From positions 1 through 55,028 of the forward strand of contig PBNE01000012.1 of assembly GCA_002722885.1 (NCBI GenBank): 55,028 bases of DNA, written 5' to 3'. Positions 34,827-44,026 of this stretch are shown here, one piece after another; position 1 is the first letter of the stretch; every line of letters begins with the position of its first letter. Position numbers and translations under genes: made by a program. The notes below the pieces were generated by a model that made no database searches, was not told the DNA's origin, and was given only the letters and a program-made list of their open reading frames with translations. This DNA is from Rhodospirillaceae bacterium (lineage in GTDB: Bacteria > Pseudomonadota > Alphaproteobacteria > SP197).

Positions 34827-36534
34827 GGGCAGTGCACTCCCGTCGTGGATCGGCGCCCGCAATGCGGTCGCCGGTTTCTTGATCGATGGCAATCGCACAG
34901 ACGCCGCCCGCACGCCAGCCCAGTTCCGGCCAGCCAACAATCTTGTGACCCCTGCTCGCAAGTTCATCGGCATGCTGCATCAGACCGGGTTCGAGCTTCA
35001 GAACCCCCGGTTTGTGTGTGTGGGGCCAGAAGGAACCGGGGAAGCTTTCGCTGGCAAACCGAGGTGCCTCAATCGCGGCCTGGGGATCCATGCTGTGAAC
35101 GGCGTGGTTCAGAAACACTTGCAGCATCGCCTGAATTTGGACGTCGCCGCCTGGCGTGCCGAACAGGAAGGCCAGTTTACCATTGCGTTTCGCTAGCGCC
35201 GGGTTGGGTGTCAGGCGCGGTCGTTTCCAGGGTGCGATCACGCTGGGATGCCGCGCGTCGATCCAGTTCTGGTCACCGCGCGTGCTCACAGCAAAACCCA
35301 GCCCTGGAATGATTGGGGCGGTGTTGTAACCGTCGCTCGGAGTGGCCGAAAACCCGTTGCCCTGAGCATCAACCACGCAGAGATAGGTCGTGTCCTGGTG
35401 CGTACGGTTCTTCTGCGTGCTGGTGGTCGCCTCCCAGACCCATGGTGTGTCGGGGCGGCCCAGGCGTGTTTCGCCGGCCTGAGGCAAATCGGGGCACGCG
35501 CGATCACGCTTGATGGCCTTCACTCGCTCGGCGGCAAAGCTGTCGGACAGAAGATCGTCGAGCGGCACGTCCACGAACTCGGGATCACCGAAATAGGCCT
35601 CGCGGTCGGCGAACGTCAACTTCAATAATTCTGTGAGCTCATGAATATAATTTACTGAATTTAAATTAATTTCACCAAACTCATGGTGATAAAACAGCTT
35701 GGAGGCCTCAAGCAGTGCCGGCCCCTGACACCAAGCACCGCAACTGTAGATTTCCCATTCGCCAAACGTCACCTTCTCCGGCGCTTCGTGGCCCGAACGG
35801 AAGGCATCGAGGTCTTCGGCAGTCATCAGGCCGCCTTCCTCCTGGAAATGCGCCAGAACATCTCGGGCAAGCCCGCCCGCGTGGAACTCGTCACGGACCG
35901 CTTGTAGGCCCGCCTCGCGGCCACCACTGGCACGGCCTTCGGCTTCGATCAGTCGTGCTAAGGATCGACCCAGGTCAACCTGAATGTAGGGTTCCCCTTC
36001 CCATGGCGATCGCCCCTGAGAGAGGAACACATCCGCCGAGGAGGGCCATTTGGCATAAAGCTCTTCATCCTCGGCAATGGTCTCGGCCAGAAGCCGATGT
36101 GTCGGAAAGCCACGGGCAGCGAGGTCATGCGCAGCTTCCGCAACCTCGCCGAAGGTCAGGGTCCCGTAGCGCTGCAAGGCCTGGCACCAGGCATCGATGG
36201 CGGCCGGTGTCACGCAACGCAGCACGCCCAGAGGCAGGTCGCCGCCGTGATTGTTCTCGAAATAGGCTGCCGAGGCCGCCTGCGGCCAGCGCCCCAGCCC
36301 TGAGATCGTCACGACCTCATCGGTGTCAGCAAGATAAATGATCATCGGCGCGACGCCGGTCGAGCCCACGATATCGGGCTGCAGCACGCCGAGCGCCATG
36401 CCTGCGGCCACGCCGGCATCGACCGCATTGCCGCCCTTGTCGAGGATGCGCGAGGCGGCCAGGGAGGCGAGCCAGTGGTTGGTCGAGACAGCCCAGTGAT
36501 GCCCCCTGACTGCAGGTCGGTGGGTCTTGGTCAT
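34816..36534 (-). CDS. gamma-glutamyltransferase family protein
   Basis: A 572-residue member of the GGT/Ntn-hydrolase family. The autocatalytic Thr lies in DTTYLCVVDAQGNGFSATPS (about T382); the chain is cleaved there in true GGTs. The usual TTH motif reads TTY here, a conservative change. The N-terminus (TKTHRPAVRGHHWAVSTNHWLAS) has no signal peptide, unlike periplasmic GGTs, suggesting a cytoplasmic paralogue. Its ATG overlaps the M20 stop as ATGA, with GGAG upstream. The natural substrate is uncertain. Confidence 0.87.
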   Translation of the reverse strand: MTKTHRPAVRGHHWAVSTNHWLASLAASRILDKGGNAVDAGVAAGMALGVLQPDIVGSTGVAPMIIYLADTDEVVTISGLGRWPQAASAAYFENNHGGDLPLGVLRCVTPAAIDAWCQALQRYGTLTFGEVAEAAHDLAARGFPTHRLLAETIAEDEELYAKWPSSADVFLSQGRSPWEGEPYIQVDLGRSLARLIEAEGRASGGREAGLQAVRDEFHAGGLARDVLAHFQEEGGLMTAEDLDAFRSGHEAPEKVTFGEWEIYSCGAWCQGPALLEASKLFYHHEFGEINLNSVNYIHELTELLKLTFADREAYFGDPEFVDVPLDDLLSDSFAAERVKAIKRDRACPDLPQAGETRLGRPDTPWVWEATTSTQKNRTHQDTTYLCVVDAQGNGFSATPSDGYNTAPIIPGLGFAVSTRGDQNWIDARHPSVIAPWKRPRLTPNPALAKRNGKLAFLFGTPGGDVQIQAMLQVFLNHAVHSMDPQAAIEAPRFASESFPGSFWPHTHKPGVLKLEPGLMQHADELASRGHKIVGWPELGWRAGGVCAIAIDQETGDRIAGADPRRECTALAW

Positions 36535-37811
36535 GACGGAGGCGGCTCCAGGCCGCACCAGTCGGCGATGAACAGGGCCATGGCTTTGGTTACCTCGCGA
36601 CAGGATTCGAGATTCACGCGCTCGTCGAAACCGTGGATGTTCTCGGCTATAGGCCCGTAGACTAGGGCTGGCATTTCGGCATAGAGGCCGAAGAACCGCG
36701 CGTCGGTCGTGCCGGTCAGCGCCCTCTCCCGCATCTCCTCACCGAAGATGGCCTTGTGGCTGGCCCGCAGGGCCGCTTCAACCTCGGTCCCCTCCTCCAG
36801 CACATAGCCTTCGGCCTGGAAACCGTCCCATATGACCTCCGGGGGACTGTTGGCGAGGAAGGTATCGTTGCGCGCCGCATCCGCCAAACAGGCCTCGACC
36901 TCGGCGCGGGCCGCGGCAAGGTCCTGGCCCGGAAAAACGCCGACACGCATATCGAACTGACACCATGCGGGAACGCTCGAGGCCCAATCGCCGCCCTGTA
37001 TCTTGCCGACATTGAAGTTCAGCGGATGATCCATATGGGCATAGCGCGGGTGTTTGTTGGCGTTCCAGGCGGCTTCAAGCTCATGCAACTCACTGATCAG
37101 ACGGTAAGCCGCCTCGATCGCATTCGCCCCCGACCCGGCATAGGCGACATGCACGGGATGGCCGCGCACGACACACTGGAACCACATCACGCCGACCTGG
37201 CTGCGCATCATGCCGTTGCCCATCGGTTCGGGGATCAGCGCCGCGTCTGCGAAATAGCCGCGCTGGCGGCAGGCCAGCGCGCCGTTACCAGTGCACTCTT
37301 CCTCGATCACCGCTTCGATCGTGACATCGGCCGCAGGCCGGTATCCGGCATTCTTCAGGGCTTCCAGCGCGAACAGCCCGCAGACCCACCCGGACTTCAT
37401 GTCGCCGGCGCCACGGCCGTGCATCCAGCCGTTCTTGATCACGGGATCGAAGGGCGGCGTCGACCACATGTCGTGCGGACCTTCGGGCACCACATCGATA
37501 TGCCCATTGATCGCCAGCGATCGTCCCCTGGGTTCGGCACAACGTAGACTGCCGACCGTGAGATAGGCGTCCTCGTAACCGTCAGCTTTCGGTGAGAAGC
37601 CCGGCATGTCCTTGATGGCATCGATATCGATCTGCCAGCGATCGACACTGAAGCCACGTTGGCCCAGCTCGCGGGCCAGATAGTCCTGCGCGGTCGCTTC
37701 CTGCCCACGCAGCGAAGGCCGCCTCACAAGCTCCTGCGTGACCCTCACCTGCTCGTCGAACCCGGCCTCAACAGAGGCGACAATGGCGTTTGCTGCTGTT
37801 TGGTCGACCAT
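36531..37811 (-). CDS. M20 family metallopeptidase (ArgE/DapE-like)
   Basis: A 426-residue zinc amidohydrolase with the metal-site motif INGHIDVVPEG (residues about 80), HGRGAGDMKSGW, and EEECTGNGA giving the catalytic and metal Glu. The dimerisation domain follows. I start at ATG 37811, where GGAGAG is 7 nt upstream. The likely family role is cleavage of an N-acyl or peptide bond; exact specificity (for example N-acylamino acid, succinyl-DAP) is not decidable. The stop overlaps the GGT ATG, indicating coupling. Confidence 0.9.
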   Translation of the reverse strand: MVDQTAANAIVASVEAGFDEQVRVTQELVRRPSLRGQEATAQDYLARELGQRGFSVDRWQIDIDAIKDMPGFSPKADGYEDAYLTVGSLRCAEPRGRSLAINGHIDVVPEGPHDMWSTPPFDPVIKNGWMHGRGAGDMKSGWVCGLFALEALKNAGYRPAADVTIEAVIEEECTGNGALACRQRGYFADAALIPEPMGNGMMRSQVGVMWFQCVVRGHPVHVAYAGSGANAIEAAYRLISELHELEAAWNANKHPRYAHMDHPLNFNVGKIQGGDWASSVPAWCQFDMRVGVFPGQDLAAARAEVEACLADAARNDTFLANSPPEVIWDGFQAEGYVLEEGTEVEAALRASHKAIFGEEMRERALTGTTDARFFGLYAEMPALVYGPIAENIHGFDERVNLESCREVTKAMALFIADWCGLEPPPS

Positions 37812-37873
37812 GCCCTGGCTCTCCATCCCTGCTGATACCGTTATAGGCGGACTGTCCCAGGCCAACAACGCTC

Positions 37874-37904
37874 ACCGGCTCGTGACTTGCGACCCTGAGC
37901 CGGT
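37874..37904. promoter_or_regulatory. 8-bp inverted repeat between divergent genes
   Basis: ACCGGCTC at 37874-37881 and GAGCCGGT at 37897-37904 form a perfect 8-bp stem around a 15-nt loop, in the 111-bp gap between the M20 peptidase (-) and the HExxH protein (+). It may be an operator or part of a leader hairpin; I see no U-tract. Confidence 0.4.
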
Positions 37905-37922
37905 TCGACAGACTCCACACCG

Positions 37923-38570
37923 ATGTCTCGCTTCTCCCCTTCAAGCCCCGCGCTGGGCAGGCGACAGCTTCTGTTCGGCAACAGAGCCCTTACCCTCACA
38001 TCTTTTGTCTTTCCCCAGGATTTCAGCGAAGACCTGACCGGTGATGACGTCGAGGCTCTCGAGCGAGCGATGCTGTTCATCGGCACGCTGGCCCTGACCC
38101 AGGAGCGCAACGACCGCAATGTCGATCTGCAACTGAATACCGACGCCCCCAATGTTGTCCTTGCTGATCCCGATGCCACCGCCGAGGCCTCGTCGGCCTG
38201 GAACGGGCAAACCCTTCAACGCACAGACACGCGCAAGCACGGCCACGATCTGATCGACGTTTACATCATTTCGGTCGACGCAATGATCCAGAAGTTCGGC
38301 AGCGGCACCATGTTCTGCAACACCTACAACTGGGGCTGGAACGGGTCCCTGCGTTTTGCCCGTATCGACATCAGCGAGGACCATCCCGCTTGTCTGCGCC
38401 ACGAACTGATGCATGCCCTGGGTTCCGCCAACCACTGGCAGGAACCGGACGCCAGGCCAGACATGCCCTCGACCCTGGCCCTCCACGGCAGTACTCTGCG
38501 CACGCCGGACTGCTCCGATTGGGATCGCCTCGCCATCCAGACCCTCTACGGTCCGGCTATCACACCGTGA
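37923..38570 (+). CDS. DUF2927/matrixin-like HExxH protein, C-terminus possibly truncated
   Basis: A 215-residue protein with a metzincin-like zinc motif HELMHALGSANH (HExxHxxGxx-N-H) at about residue 160, followed by SDWDRLAIQTLYGP, a pattern seen in matrixin-type and DUF2927 proteins. The N-terminus lacks an obvious signal peptide. TGA at 38568-38570 is followed in the same frame by LWRRQALEMIRDRAALLLEQTA and a TAA at 38637-38639, which looks like the normal family tail. The stop may therefore be a nonsense change that removes about 23 residues, or the tail may be chance. The core domain should still fold. Substrate unknown. Confidence 0.72.
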   Translation: MSRFSPSSPALGRRQLLFGNRALTLTSFVFPQDFSEDLTGDDVEALERAMLFIGTLALTQERNDRNVDLQLNTDAPNVVLADPDATAEASSAWNGQTLQRTDTRKHGHDLIDVYIISVDAMIQKFGSGTMFCNTYNWGWNGSLRFARIDISEDHPACLRHELMHALGSANHWQEPDARPDMPSTLALHGSTLRTPDCSDWDRLAIQTLYGPAITP

Positions 38571-38635
38571 CTCTGGCGCCGTCAGGCCCTCGAGATGATC
38601 CGTGACCGCGCCGCACTCCTGCTCGAACAGACAGC

Positions 38636-39322
38636 CTAATCTGCGCGTTCACACAGGTGAAACACGCTACGGCACGGGTGGGTGAAGGTCCGTTCCCGCA
38701 CGGTCCAGCCAGCCTCATGGATCAGCGCCTCCCAACCCTCCACGCTGTAGCCCTTGTAACCGAGCTCCCATTTGTGGCCCCAGGGGTCGTCGTGGACCTT
38801 GAACGTCTTCCGACTCCTGAGTTTTTTCAGGGAAAACGCATGGCGCCACATGAACGGGTTGAAATAGATCGACCAGCCGAGCTGGAACCCCTCATACGGC
38901 ACCGACAGCACCAGATAGCGCGCGCCGCTCTCCCGGTACTTCGTAAGGATCGGCAGGGCGCGATCCCACGGCAGATGCTCCAGGGTCTCGCAGCACAGGA
39001 TCGCATCGAACCCCTCGATCTCCGAGGCCTCGAAGGTGGTCAGATCGGTTTCGATGTTGGGCCGCTGCGGCCGCTCGAAGGGCGGTTCGAACAGATCCAA
39101 CGTCGTGACGTCGTAGCCCGCGTTGTCCAGCATGGCCGTGACAAGCCCGAGATACGGCCCGACCTCAAGCACCCGCCGTACGTCGAGCCGGGCCAGCATA
39201 TTGACCTGCATCCACTGCTGGCCGATGCGCTTTTCCGAGTGATAGGCATGCCATTCGGCGCGACGGTTGGCTTCGTCTTCCATGGCCGGACGGGTCAGAG
39301 GTGTGATGACATCGCGATCCAC
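38636..39322 (-). CDS. class I SAM-dependent methyltransferase
   Basis: A 228-residue Rossmann-fold methyltransferase. The AdoMet-binding motif I reads RRVLEVGPYLGLVTAML (residues about 50-66), followed by motif II near VTTLDLFEPPF and a motif IV-like DAILCCETLEHLPW. The substrate is unknown. A GTG at 39322 gives the longest plausible start; an ATG at 39283 is an alternative. It faces the tail of the HExxH gene and is 27 bp from the amidase end. Confidence 0.8.
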   Translation of the reverse strand: MDRDVITPLTRPAMEDEANRRAEWHAYHSEKRIGQQWMQVNMLARLDVRRVLEVGPYLGLVTAMLDNAGYDVTTLDLFEPPFERPQRPNIETDLTTFEASEIEGFDAILCCETLEHLPWDRALPILTKYRESGARYLVLSVPYEGFQLGWSIYFNPFMWRHAFSLKKLRSRKTFKVHDDPWGHKWELGYKGYSVEGWEALIHEAGWTVRERTFTHPCRSVFHLCERAD

Positions 39323-39349
39323 AGGCGCAACCTAACCCAAGGCCCCGGA

Positions 39350-40744
39350 TCAGGCGAGAGGTGGAAGCCCTATGGCAGGAACCGCCGTCTCAAAGGCATG
39401 TGCGGCACGCAGAACCAGCGCATCCCGGTAACGCGCCCCGACGACATGCAGGCCAATCGGAAGCCCTTCCGCGGTCTGCCCGCAAGGCACCGAGAGCCCG
39501 GGCTGGCGTGTGAAGTTGGTGGTGTAGAGCGTGCCTTCCCACGGCAGATCGGCCCGTTCCCCGCCGGACGGGTCCGTGATGCCAGTCTCGAAGGCGGGCA
39601 CCGCCGTCGTCGCGGTCAGGAGGATGTCGAAGCGCGTGAAAAACTGCGCCATCACGGCTCCGATGCGCCGCTGTTCCATCTCCGCACGTTTCACATCCAT
39701 GGCGGAATGACGGTCGGCGTCGGCGGCATCCATCAGCATCCTCTGATTCAGCTGCGGACGGCGCGACGCTGGAACCGAGTCGACGATGGCACGGGCTGCC
39801 AGCCGAACCAGAACATAATAGGGCTCGATCGGGTCGGCGAGGTCGGGTGTCGCTTCCGTGACCTGCGCACCTAGATCGCGGAAGACATCGGCTGACGCAC
39901 GGACCGCGGCCTCAACCTCCGGTTCCAGATCGACAAAGCCAAGTCCGGGAGAGAGCGCTACCCTCAGCCCCTTCACCTCGCCCGACAGATGAGACAAATA
40001 ATTGGTTCCGTCGTCCGGCAGGCTCTCCCAATCCCGCGGATCGGGCTTGCCCAGGACATTAAGACCCAGGGCCAGATCGGCCACACGACGCGCCATCGGG
40101 CCGACATGGCTCCAGGTGCCACAATTCGCCGGCTGATGCAGCGGCACTCGGCCCCATGTCGGCTTAAGCCCAGTGATTCCGCAGAAGCTCGAAGGAATCC
40201 GGATCGAGCCACCTTCGTCGCCACCCAATGCCAGTGCTGCCATGCCGGTGGCCACGGCCACACCACTCCCGCCGCTCGACCCTCCTGGTGTTTTCTCGGT
40301 GTTCCAGGGGTTGCGTGTCAGGCCGGTCTGCGCGTTCTCACAGACGCCGTTCCAGCCGTGCTCAGCGGTGCAAGTCTTTCCAACGATCACCGCACCGCTG
40401 TTGCGCAGATGCGTGACCGAGGGCGCGTCCTCGCCCACCGGCCCGTCGTCCGAGGCCAAGGAGCCGTAGCGCAAGGGCATCCTGGCAACCGGAATCAGAT
40501 CCTTCACGGCGACGGGAACGCCGTCGAGCGGCCCCATGGAATTGCAGGAGGCCCAACGAGCTGACGACGCCTCAGCCTCCGCCCGCGCCGAATCCCGCGC
40601 AACATGCGCCATGGCGTTCAGCGTTCCGTCAAGGGCATCGATCTGTCCAAGGCAGGCCTCCAGGGCTTCGGCCGGAGAGAACGTGCTTTTGCGATAGCCA
40701 TCGACCAGATCACATGCAGACAGATACGCGAGCTCGTTGGTCAT
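39350..40744 (-). CDS. amidase (amidase signature family)
   Basis: A 464-residue AS-family amidohydrolase. The signature is GGSSGGSGVAVATGMAALALGGDEGGSIRIP, and the Ser-cisSer-Lys triad is visible as Lys in PVAVKDLI, Ser in GGSSGG and Ser in GGSIRIP. It hydrolyses a carboxamide, but the substrate is not readable. An ATG start at 40744 is supported by GAGGA upstream. The creatininase gene is 10 bp upstream, so both probably belong to one amide-degrading operon. Confidence 0.91.
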   Translation of the reverse strand: MTNELAYLSACDLVDGYRKSTFSPAEALEACLGQIDALDGTLNAMAHVARDSARAEAEASSARWASCNSMGPLDGVPVAVKDLIPVARMPLRYGSLASDDGPVGEDAPSVTHLRNSGAVIVGKTCTAEHGWNGVCENAQTGLTRNPWNTEKTPGGSSGGSGVAVATGMAALALGGDEGGSIRIPSSFCGITGLKPTWGRVPLHQPANCGTWSHVGPMARRVADLALGLNVLGKPDPRDWESLPDDGTNYLSHLSGEVKGLRVALSPGLGFVDLEPEVEAAVRASADVFRDLGAQVTEATPDLADPIEPYYVLVRLAARAIVDSVPASRRPQLNQRMLMDAADADRHSAMDVKRAEMEQRRIGAVMAQFFTRFDILLTATTAVPAFETGITDPSGGERADLPWEGTLYTTNFTRQPGLSVPCGQTAEGLPIGLHVVGARYRDALVLRAAHAFETAVPAIGLPPLA

Positions 40745-40754
40745 GGGTTCGTCC

Positions 40755-41594
40755 TCATACCGGTAGTGTCGCAGACACCGGGCCGACTTTTGCCGCCCTC
40801 ATCTCTTCGATCACCGCGACGAGGTTCGCTGCAATGGCATCGACCATTGCCTTGCCCTTCTCAGCAGTGGCCGGACGTGGATCACCGCCCGTGCCATCCG
40901 GAGCCGTGTTGTCTTTCACACCATAGGGTGTGACAAACCGCGACAGGGCGTTGCCCGCCAGGGCCGGATCGAGCTCCACCGGATAATCGAATGCGCCTCC
41001 CCCGAACGGCGCATGATCGTTTTGGCTGGCACGTGCTTCTCCCATCGCCACGTGCTCGGCGGCCCAGTGCAAGGCCAGCGAGCTTTCCGCCTCGGCGGCA
41101 TGATCCAGGCCCGCACTTCCCAGTTCGCAGAGCGCCTTGATCTCATGACGGGCGATCAGACCTGTGTCGGCCACCACCACATGAGCGCCGGTCCGGTTGA
41201 TCAGACGCACCGCAGCGATTTCGAGGGGCTGAAGGTTGGCAATGCGGTTTCCGTTGACGATGACCAGGCGCTTGAACCCGTGATGGATCAGCGAGTGTGC
41301 AACATCTTCCACGACCGCCTGCAGGGTCGCGGCCGACAACGTGACGGTGCCGGGATAACCCATGTGGTGCGGCGACCAGCCATAGGGGATAGTCGGCGCC
41401 ACAACCACGCCGGCCCGCCACGCCGTTTCTTCGCACGAGGCCTCGGCCCAGCCGGTGTCGACCAGCAGCGGCAGGTGGCGGCCGTGCTGTTCGGTCGCCC
41501 CGATCGGGATCAGCGCCACGTCATCACCGGCGAGATGGGCCTCCACCTCGGGCCAGCGCAGTTCGTGCAGCCAGGGAGTTCTTAGGTGTGCCAA
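40755..41594 (-). CDS. creatininase family amidohydrolase
   Basis: A protein of about 280 residues. Metal ligands of the family are visible as E and H in IPIGATEQHGRHLPLLVDT and the Asp of VDT, and a downstream Glu in AEAESSLALHW. The usual NGHGGN motif, whose His binds the second metal, is replaced by NGNRIAN, so activity may differ. No ATG is available. I favour TTG 41594, just before the HLRTPWLHELRWPEVE segment expected at the family N-terminus; TTG 41651 is longer. Its neighbour amidase suggests breakdown of a cyclic or linear amide. Confidence 0.8.
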   Translation of the reverse strand: MAHLRTPWLHELRWPEVEAHLAGDDVALIPIGATEQHGRHLPLLVDTGWAEASCEETAWRAGVVVAPTIPYGWSPHHMGYPGTVTLSAATLQAVVEDVAHSLIHHGFKRLVIVNGNRIANLQPLEIAAVRLINRTGAHVVVADTGLIARHEIKALCELGSAGLDHAAEAESSLALHWAAEHVAMGEARASQNDHAPFGGGAFDYPVELDPALAGNALSRFVTPYGVKDNTAPDGTGGDPRPATAEKGKAMVDAIAANLVAVIEEMRAAKVGPVSATLPV

Positions 41595-41663
41595 GGTGTC
41601 ATCGCCCCGTTTGTTCCACGTGATCAGATCAAACTGTCGGCCATTGGGCAAACAATCCGCGAG

Positions 41664-42600
41664 ATGAGTCGGCCGGTTGGAAAGTTCACGGCCACGACCT
41701 ACAACGAGAGCAGCAACCCGGTGGTGTTTCCCGATGGCGATTTGGGCGAAGGACCTTGAGGTCGATCATGAGATCAAGATGTTCGAGATGGCGCCCGCTG
41801 ATGAGCCCTATTTTCCGCTCTGGGGGTTCGCTTCGCCAGTCGAACGCCATGTCACCATGCTGGCCCTGGTAGATCGTATGGCACAGCAAAAAGGACACGG
41901 CAGTCAGCCGATGACCGTGCTTGGGATCGGGGCCTCGATGCTGACCTAGGGTCACGGCATCCGCTCCTGCAACAAGGGCCATGGCCGTATTGTCGTGGTC
42001 GGTCCTCTGGTTCTGTTCCGCGATCCCGCCAACGATCCCAATGTACCCGACTTCGCTCATGTTATGGACAGGCTCCTGCGCCGGGATCTTCCCAGCCGCG
42101 TGTTGCAACATAACACCCGCTTTGACGGGCTCTCCGGTGACCTCAGCTACGTTAGGGGATCAAGCCGTGATGTTGGCGATCTCCTGCGCGATGCCAGCTT
42201 TGATATTGTCTATATCGACGCCGAACACGGCTGCCAGGGTGGCTCCCGCGATCTCGACATCAGCATGCACGTTCTGGCCGATGGCGGTTTTCTGTGCGGC
42301 GATGATCTCGACCTTTAGGCCCATTTTCTCGGTGAAGGCAAACTTGGGCGTGTCCGGGACGAGCTCAAAGCTCATTCACCGTCACGCAACAATCGGTTTC
42401 ATCCCGGTGTCACCGCAGCCATCGCCGAACGGTTCGGGCCAATCAGCGCCCAGGACGACTTCTGGGTCGTGCAGAAGAAGGACGGCGGCTATCACTCGGT
42501 ATCCCTCAGCATCGCCGACATCACGATCCCGCCTCATGTGCCGGAGCGGTTACGAGGTTATTTCGAGAGCCATGTGACGAAGCCCAGGAAACAGGACTGA
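41664..42600 (+). pseudogene. class I SAM methyltransferase pseudogene (one frameshift, two in-frame TAG)
   Basis: From ATG 41664 the first 31 codons (SRPVGKFTATTYNES, VVFPDGDLGE) are shifted by one inserted base near 41751. The second frame runs on as DLEVDHEIKMFEMAPADEP and WGFASPVERHV to TAG 41947-41949, resumes as HGIRSCNKGHGRIVVV and the motif FDIVYIDAEHG with GDDLDL, meets TAG 42316-42318, then continues as GEGKLGRVRDELKAHS and DDFWVVQKKDGG to TGA at 42598-42600. The Methyltransf_24-like IDAEHG and GDD motifs identify the fold. Three lesions and intact codon-level character point to recent loss rather than an ancient relic. Confidence 0.82.
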
Positions 42601-42605
42601 ACCGC

Positions 42606-43391
42606 TCAGAACTCCAGAAGCTCCGCAAGCTGCTCCACGATAGCCGGCGTGCCCAGAAGCACATCGTTTCCCCGGCCCCGGCCGGTTTCCCTGACAAGGC
42701 ACACTCCGCCCGCCTCTTCGACGATCACCTTGCTCGGCGCGAAATCCCACAGCGAGAGGTCCGGATCGAATACACCGTCGACCGCGCCGCGCGCAGCCGC
42801 CATATGTGGAAACACATCCCCGAACGCACGAACGTCCTTGGCCGCATCGAACAGCCGCGGATAGAGATGTTCGTTGCCGCTCTGCCGATACTGATAAGGC
42901 GTCCCGGTCGACAGCATGGCTTCATAGAGATCGCTCCGGCCCGAAACTCGGATCGGGTTTCCGTTCCGGAAGGCCCCGCCGCCGCGGCAGGCCCAATAGG
43001 TTTCGTTGAGGCCTGGTAGATGTGCGGCACCGACAAGAATCTCGCCGTTCTCAAGGTCCTGCAGGGCCACAAGCGTGCTGTAGGTCGGAATGTCGCGGGA
43101 GAACGGTGACGTCCCGTCGATCGGATCGATGATCCAACGCCAGTGCGCATCGCCGGTCTCTTCGCCCTCTTCTTCACCGATGATGGCTGCACCTTCCAGA
43201 AACTCCACGTCGCGCAGACAGGCACGCACCAACCGCTCGGCTTCCGCGTCTGTTTCGGTCAGCAGGCTGCCGTCGCTCTTGATTTCCACGTTGAAACTCT
43301 GGGCCCGCGCCGCCTCGGCGATCATGGCCGAAGGGGCCTCGGCCGCCCGGCGGGCCAGATCGGCAGCGCGTTCGAGATCAACCTGCTTCAC
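42606..43391 (-). CDS. inositol monophosphatase family protein (possible histidinol-phosphatase)
   Basis: A 261-residue Mg2+-dependent, Li+-sensitive-type phosphatase. The motifs are IIGEEEGEE (metal Glu residues), WRWIIDPIDGTSPF (DPIDGT motif) and the distal DLSLWDFAP. The sequence is near the HisN branch, but SPF replaces the usual downstream pattern, so a HisN assignment is a possibility only. GTG 43391 overlaps the GST stop by 4 bp (GTGA); GTG 43397 is an alternative. It is the last gene of the minus-strand ACAD-GST-phosphatase run. Confidence 0.85.
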   Translation of the reverse strand: MKQVDLERAADLARRAAEAPSAMIAEAARAQSFNVEIKSDGSLLTETDAEAERLVRACLRDVEFLEGAAIIGEEEGEETGDAHWRWIIDPIDGTSPFSRDIPTYSTLVALQDLENGEILVGAAHLPGLNETYWACRGGGAFRNGNPIRVSGRSDLYEAMLSTGTPYQYRQSGNEHLYPRLFDAAKDVRAFGDVFPHMAAARGAVDGVFDPDLSLWDFAPSKVIVEEAGGVCLVRETGRGRGNDVLLGTPAIVEQLAELLEF

Positions 43392-44026
43392 GCCCACGCA
43401 CCGCTTTCGTGCCGTGCCAGAACTGACTTGATCGCCGGCCGCGCCAGCATGCCTTCACGCCAGGCCGCCATGGCACTGTCGTCATCGGCGATCCCTCCCA
43501 TGTCGGCGAACCACTTGGCGAACATCAGCAGGTAGATATCGGCGGCGGTCATATGTGATCCGACGAGATGGTCACGCTCCCCGAGTGCGGCGCGCATAAC
43601 GGCCCATTGCTGGTCCACCACCAACCTGCCCCGCGCGACGATGCCATCATGGTGCGCAACATCATCACTGTAGTTCTCGGGATGGTAAATCTGCATGGCC
43701 ACGGGGTAGAGCGACGCCGACATGAACGACATCCAGCGCAGGTAGTCGGCCCGCTCGACACTGCCGATAGCTGGGGCCCACTTCACGGAGCCATGCGCTT
43801 CCGCAAGCCACATCATGATCGCGGCCGATTCCGTCAGGACCGAACCGTCTTCCAGCGTCAGCGTTGGCACCGCGCGCAGTGGGTTGATCTCGGCGAACTC
43901 GGGCGGCTGCACGTTCTCGCGATAGCCCGTTACCCAGACCTTGTCATAGGGCAGTCCCATCTCCTCAAGCAGCCATTCCACGGTCAGCGAACCGGACCAC
44001 GGCCGGCCATAGAGTGTGTAAGTCAT
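43388..44026 (-). CDS. glutathione S-transferase family protein
   Basis: A 212-residue GST. The thioredoxin-like N-terminal domain shows TLYGRPWSGSLTVEWLLEEMG, the cis-Pro in AVPTLTLEDG and the ESAAIMMWLAE segment; the helical C-terminal domain follows. A Ser (GRPWSGS) sits where theta/omega-type enzymes put their catalytic residue. It may conjugate glutathione to an electrophile or act in isomerisation. The ATG overlaps the acyl-CoA dehydrogenase TGA by 4 bp, so translation is coupled. Confidence 0.88.
   Translation of the reverse strand: MTYTLYGRPWSGSLTVEWLLEEMGLPYDKVWVTGYRENVQPPEFAEINPLRAVPTLTLEDGSVLTESAAIMMWLAEAHGSVKWAPAIGSVERADYLRWMSFMSASLYPVAMQIYHPENYSDDVAHHDGIVARGRLVVDQQWAVMRAALGERDHLVGSHMTAADIYLLMFAKWFADMGGIADDDSAMAAWREGMLARPAIKSVLARHESGAWA

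Noticed and set aside
41947..42318. In-frame TAG codons read as an amber-recoded amino acid
   Set aside because: Intact genes in the window terminate with TAG, and the same lesions occur beside frameshifts, so decay is the simpler reading.
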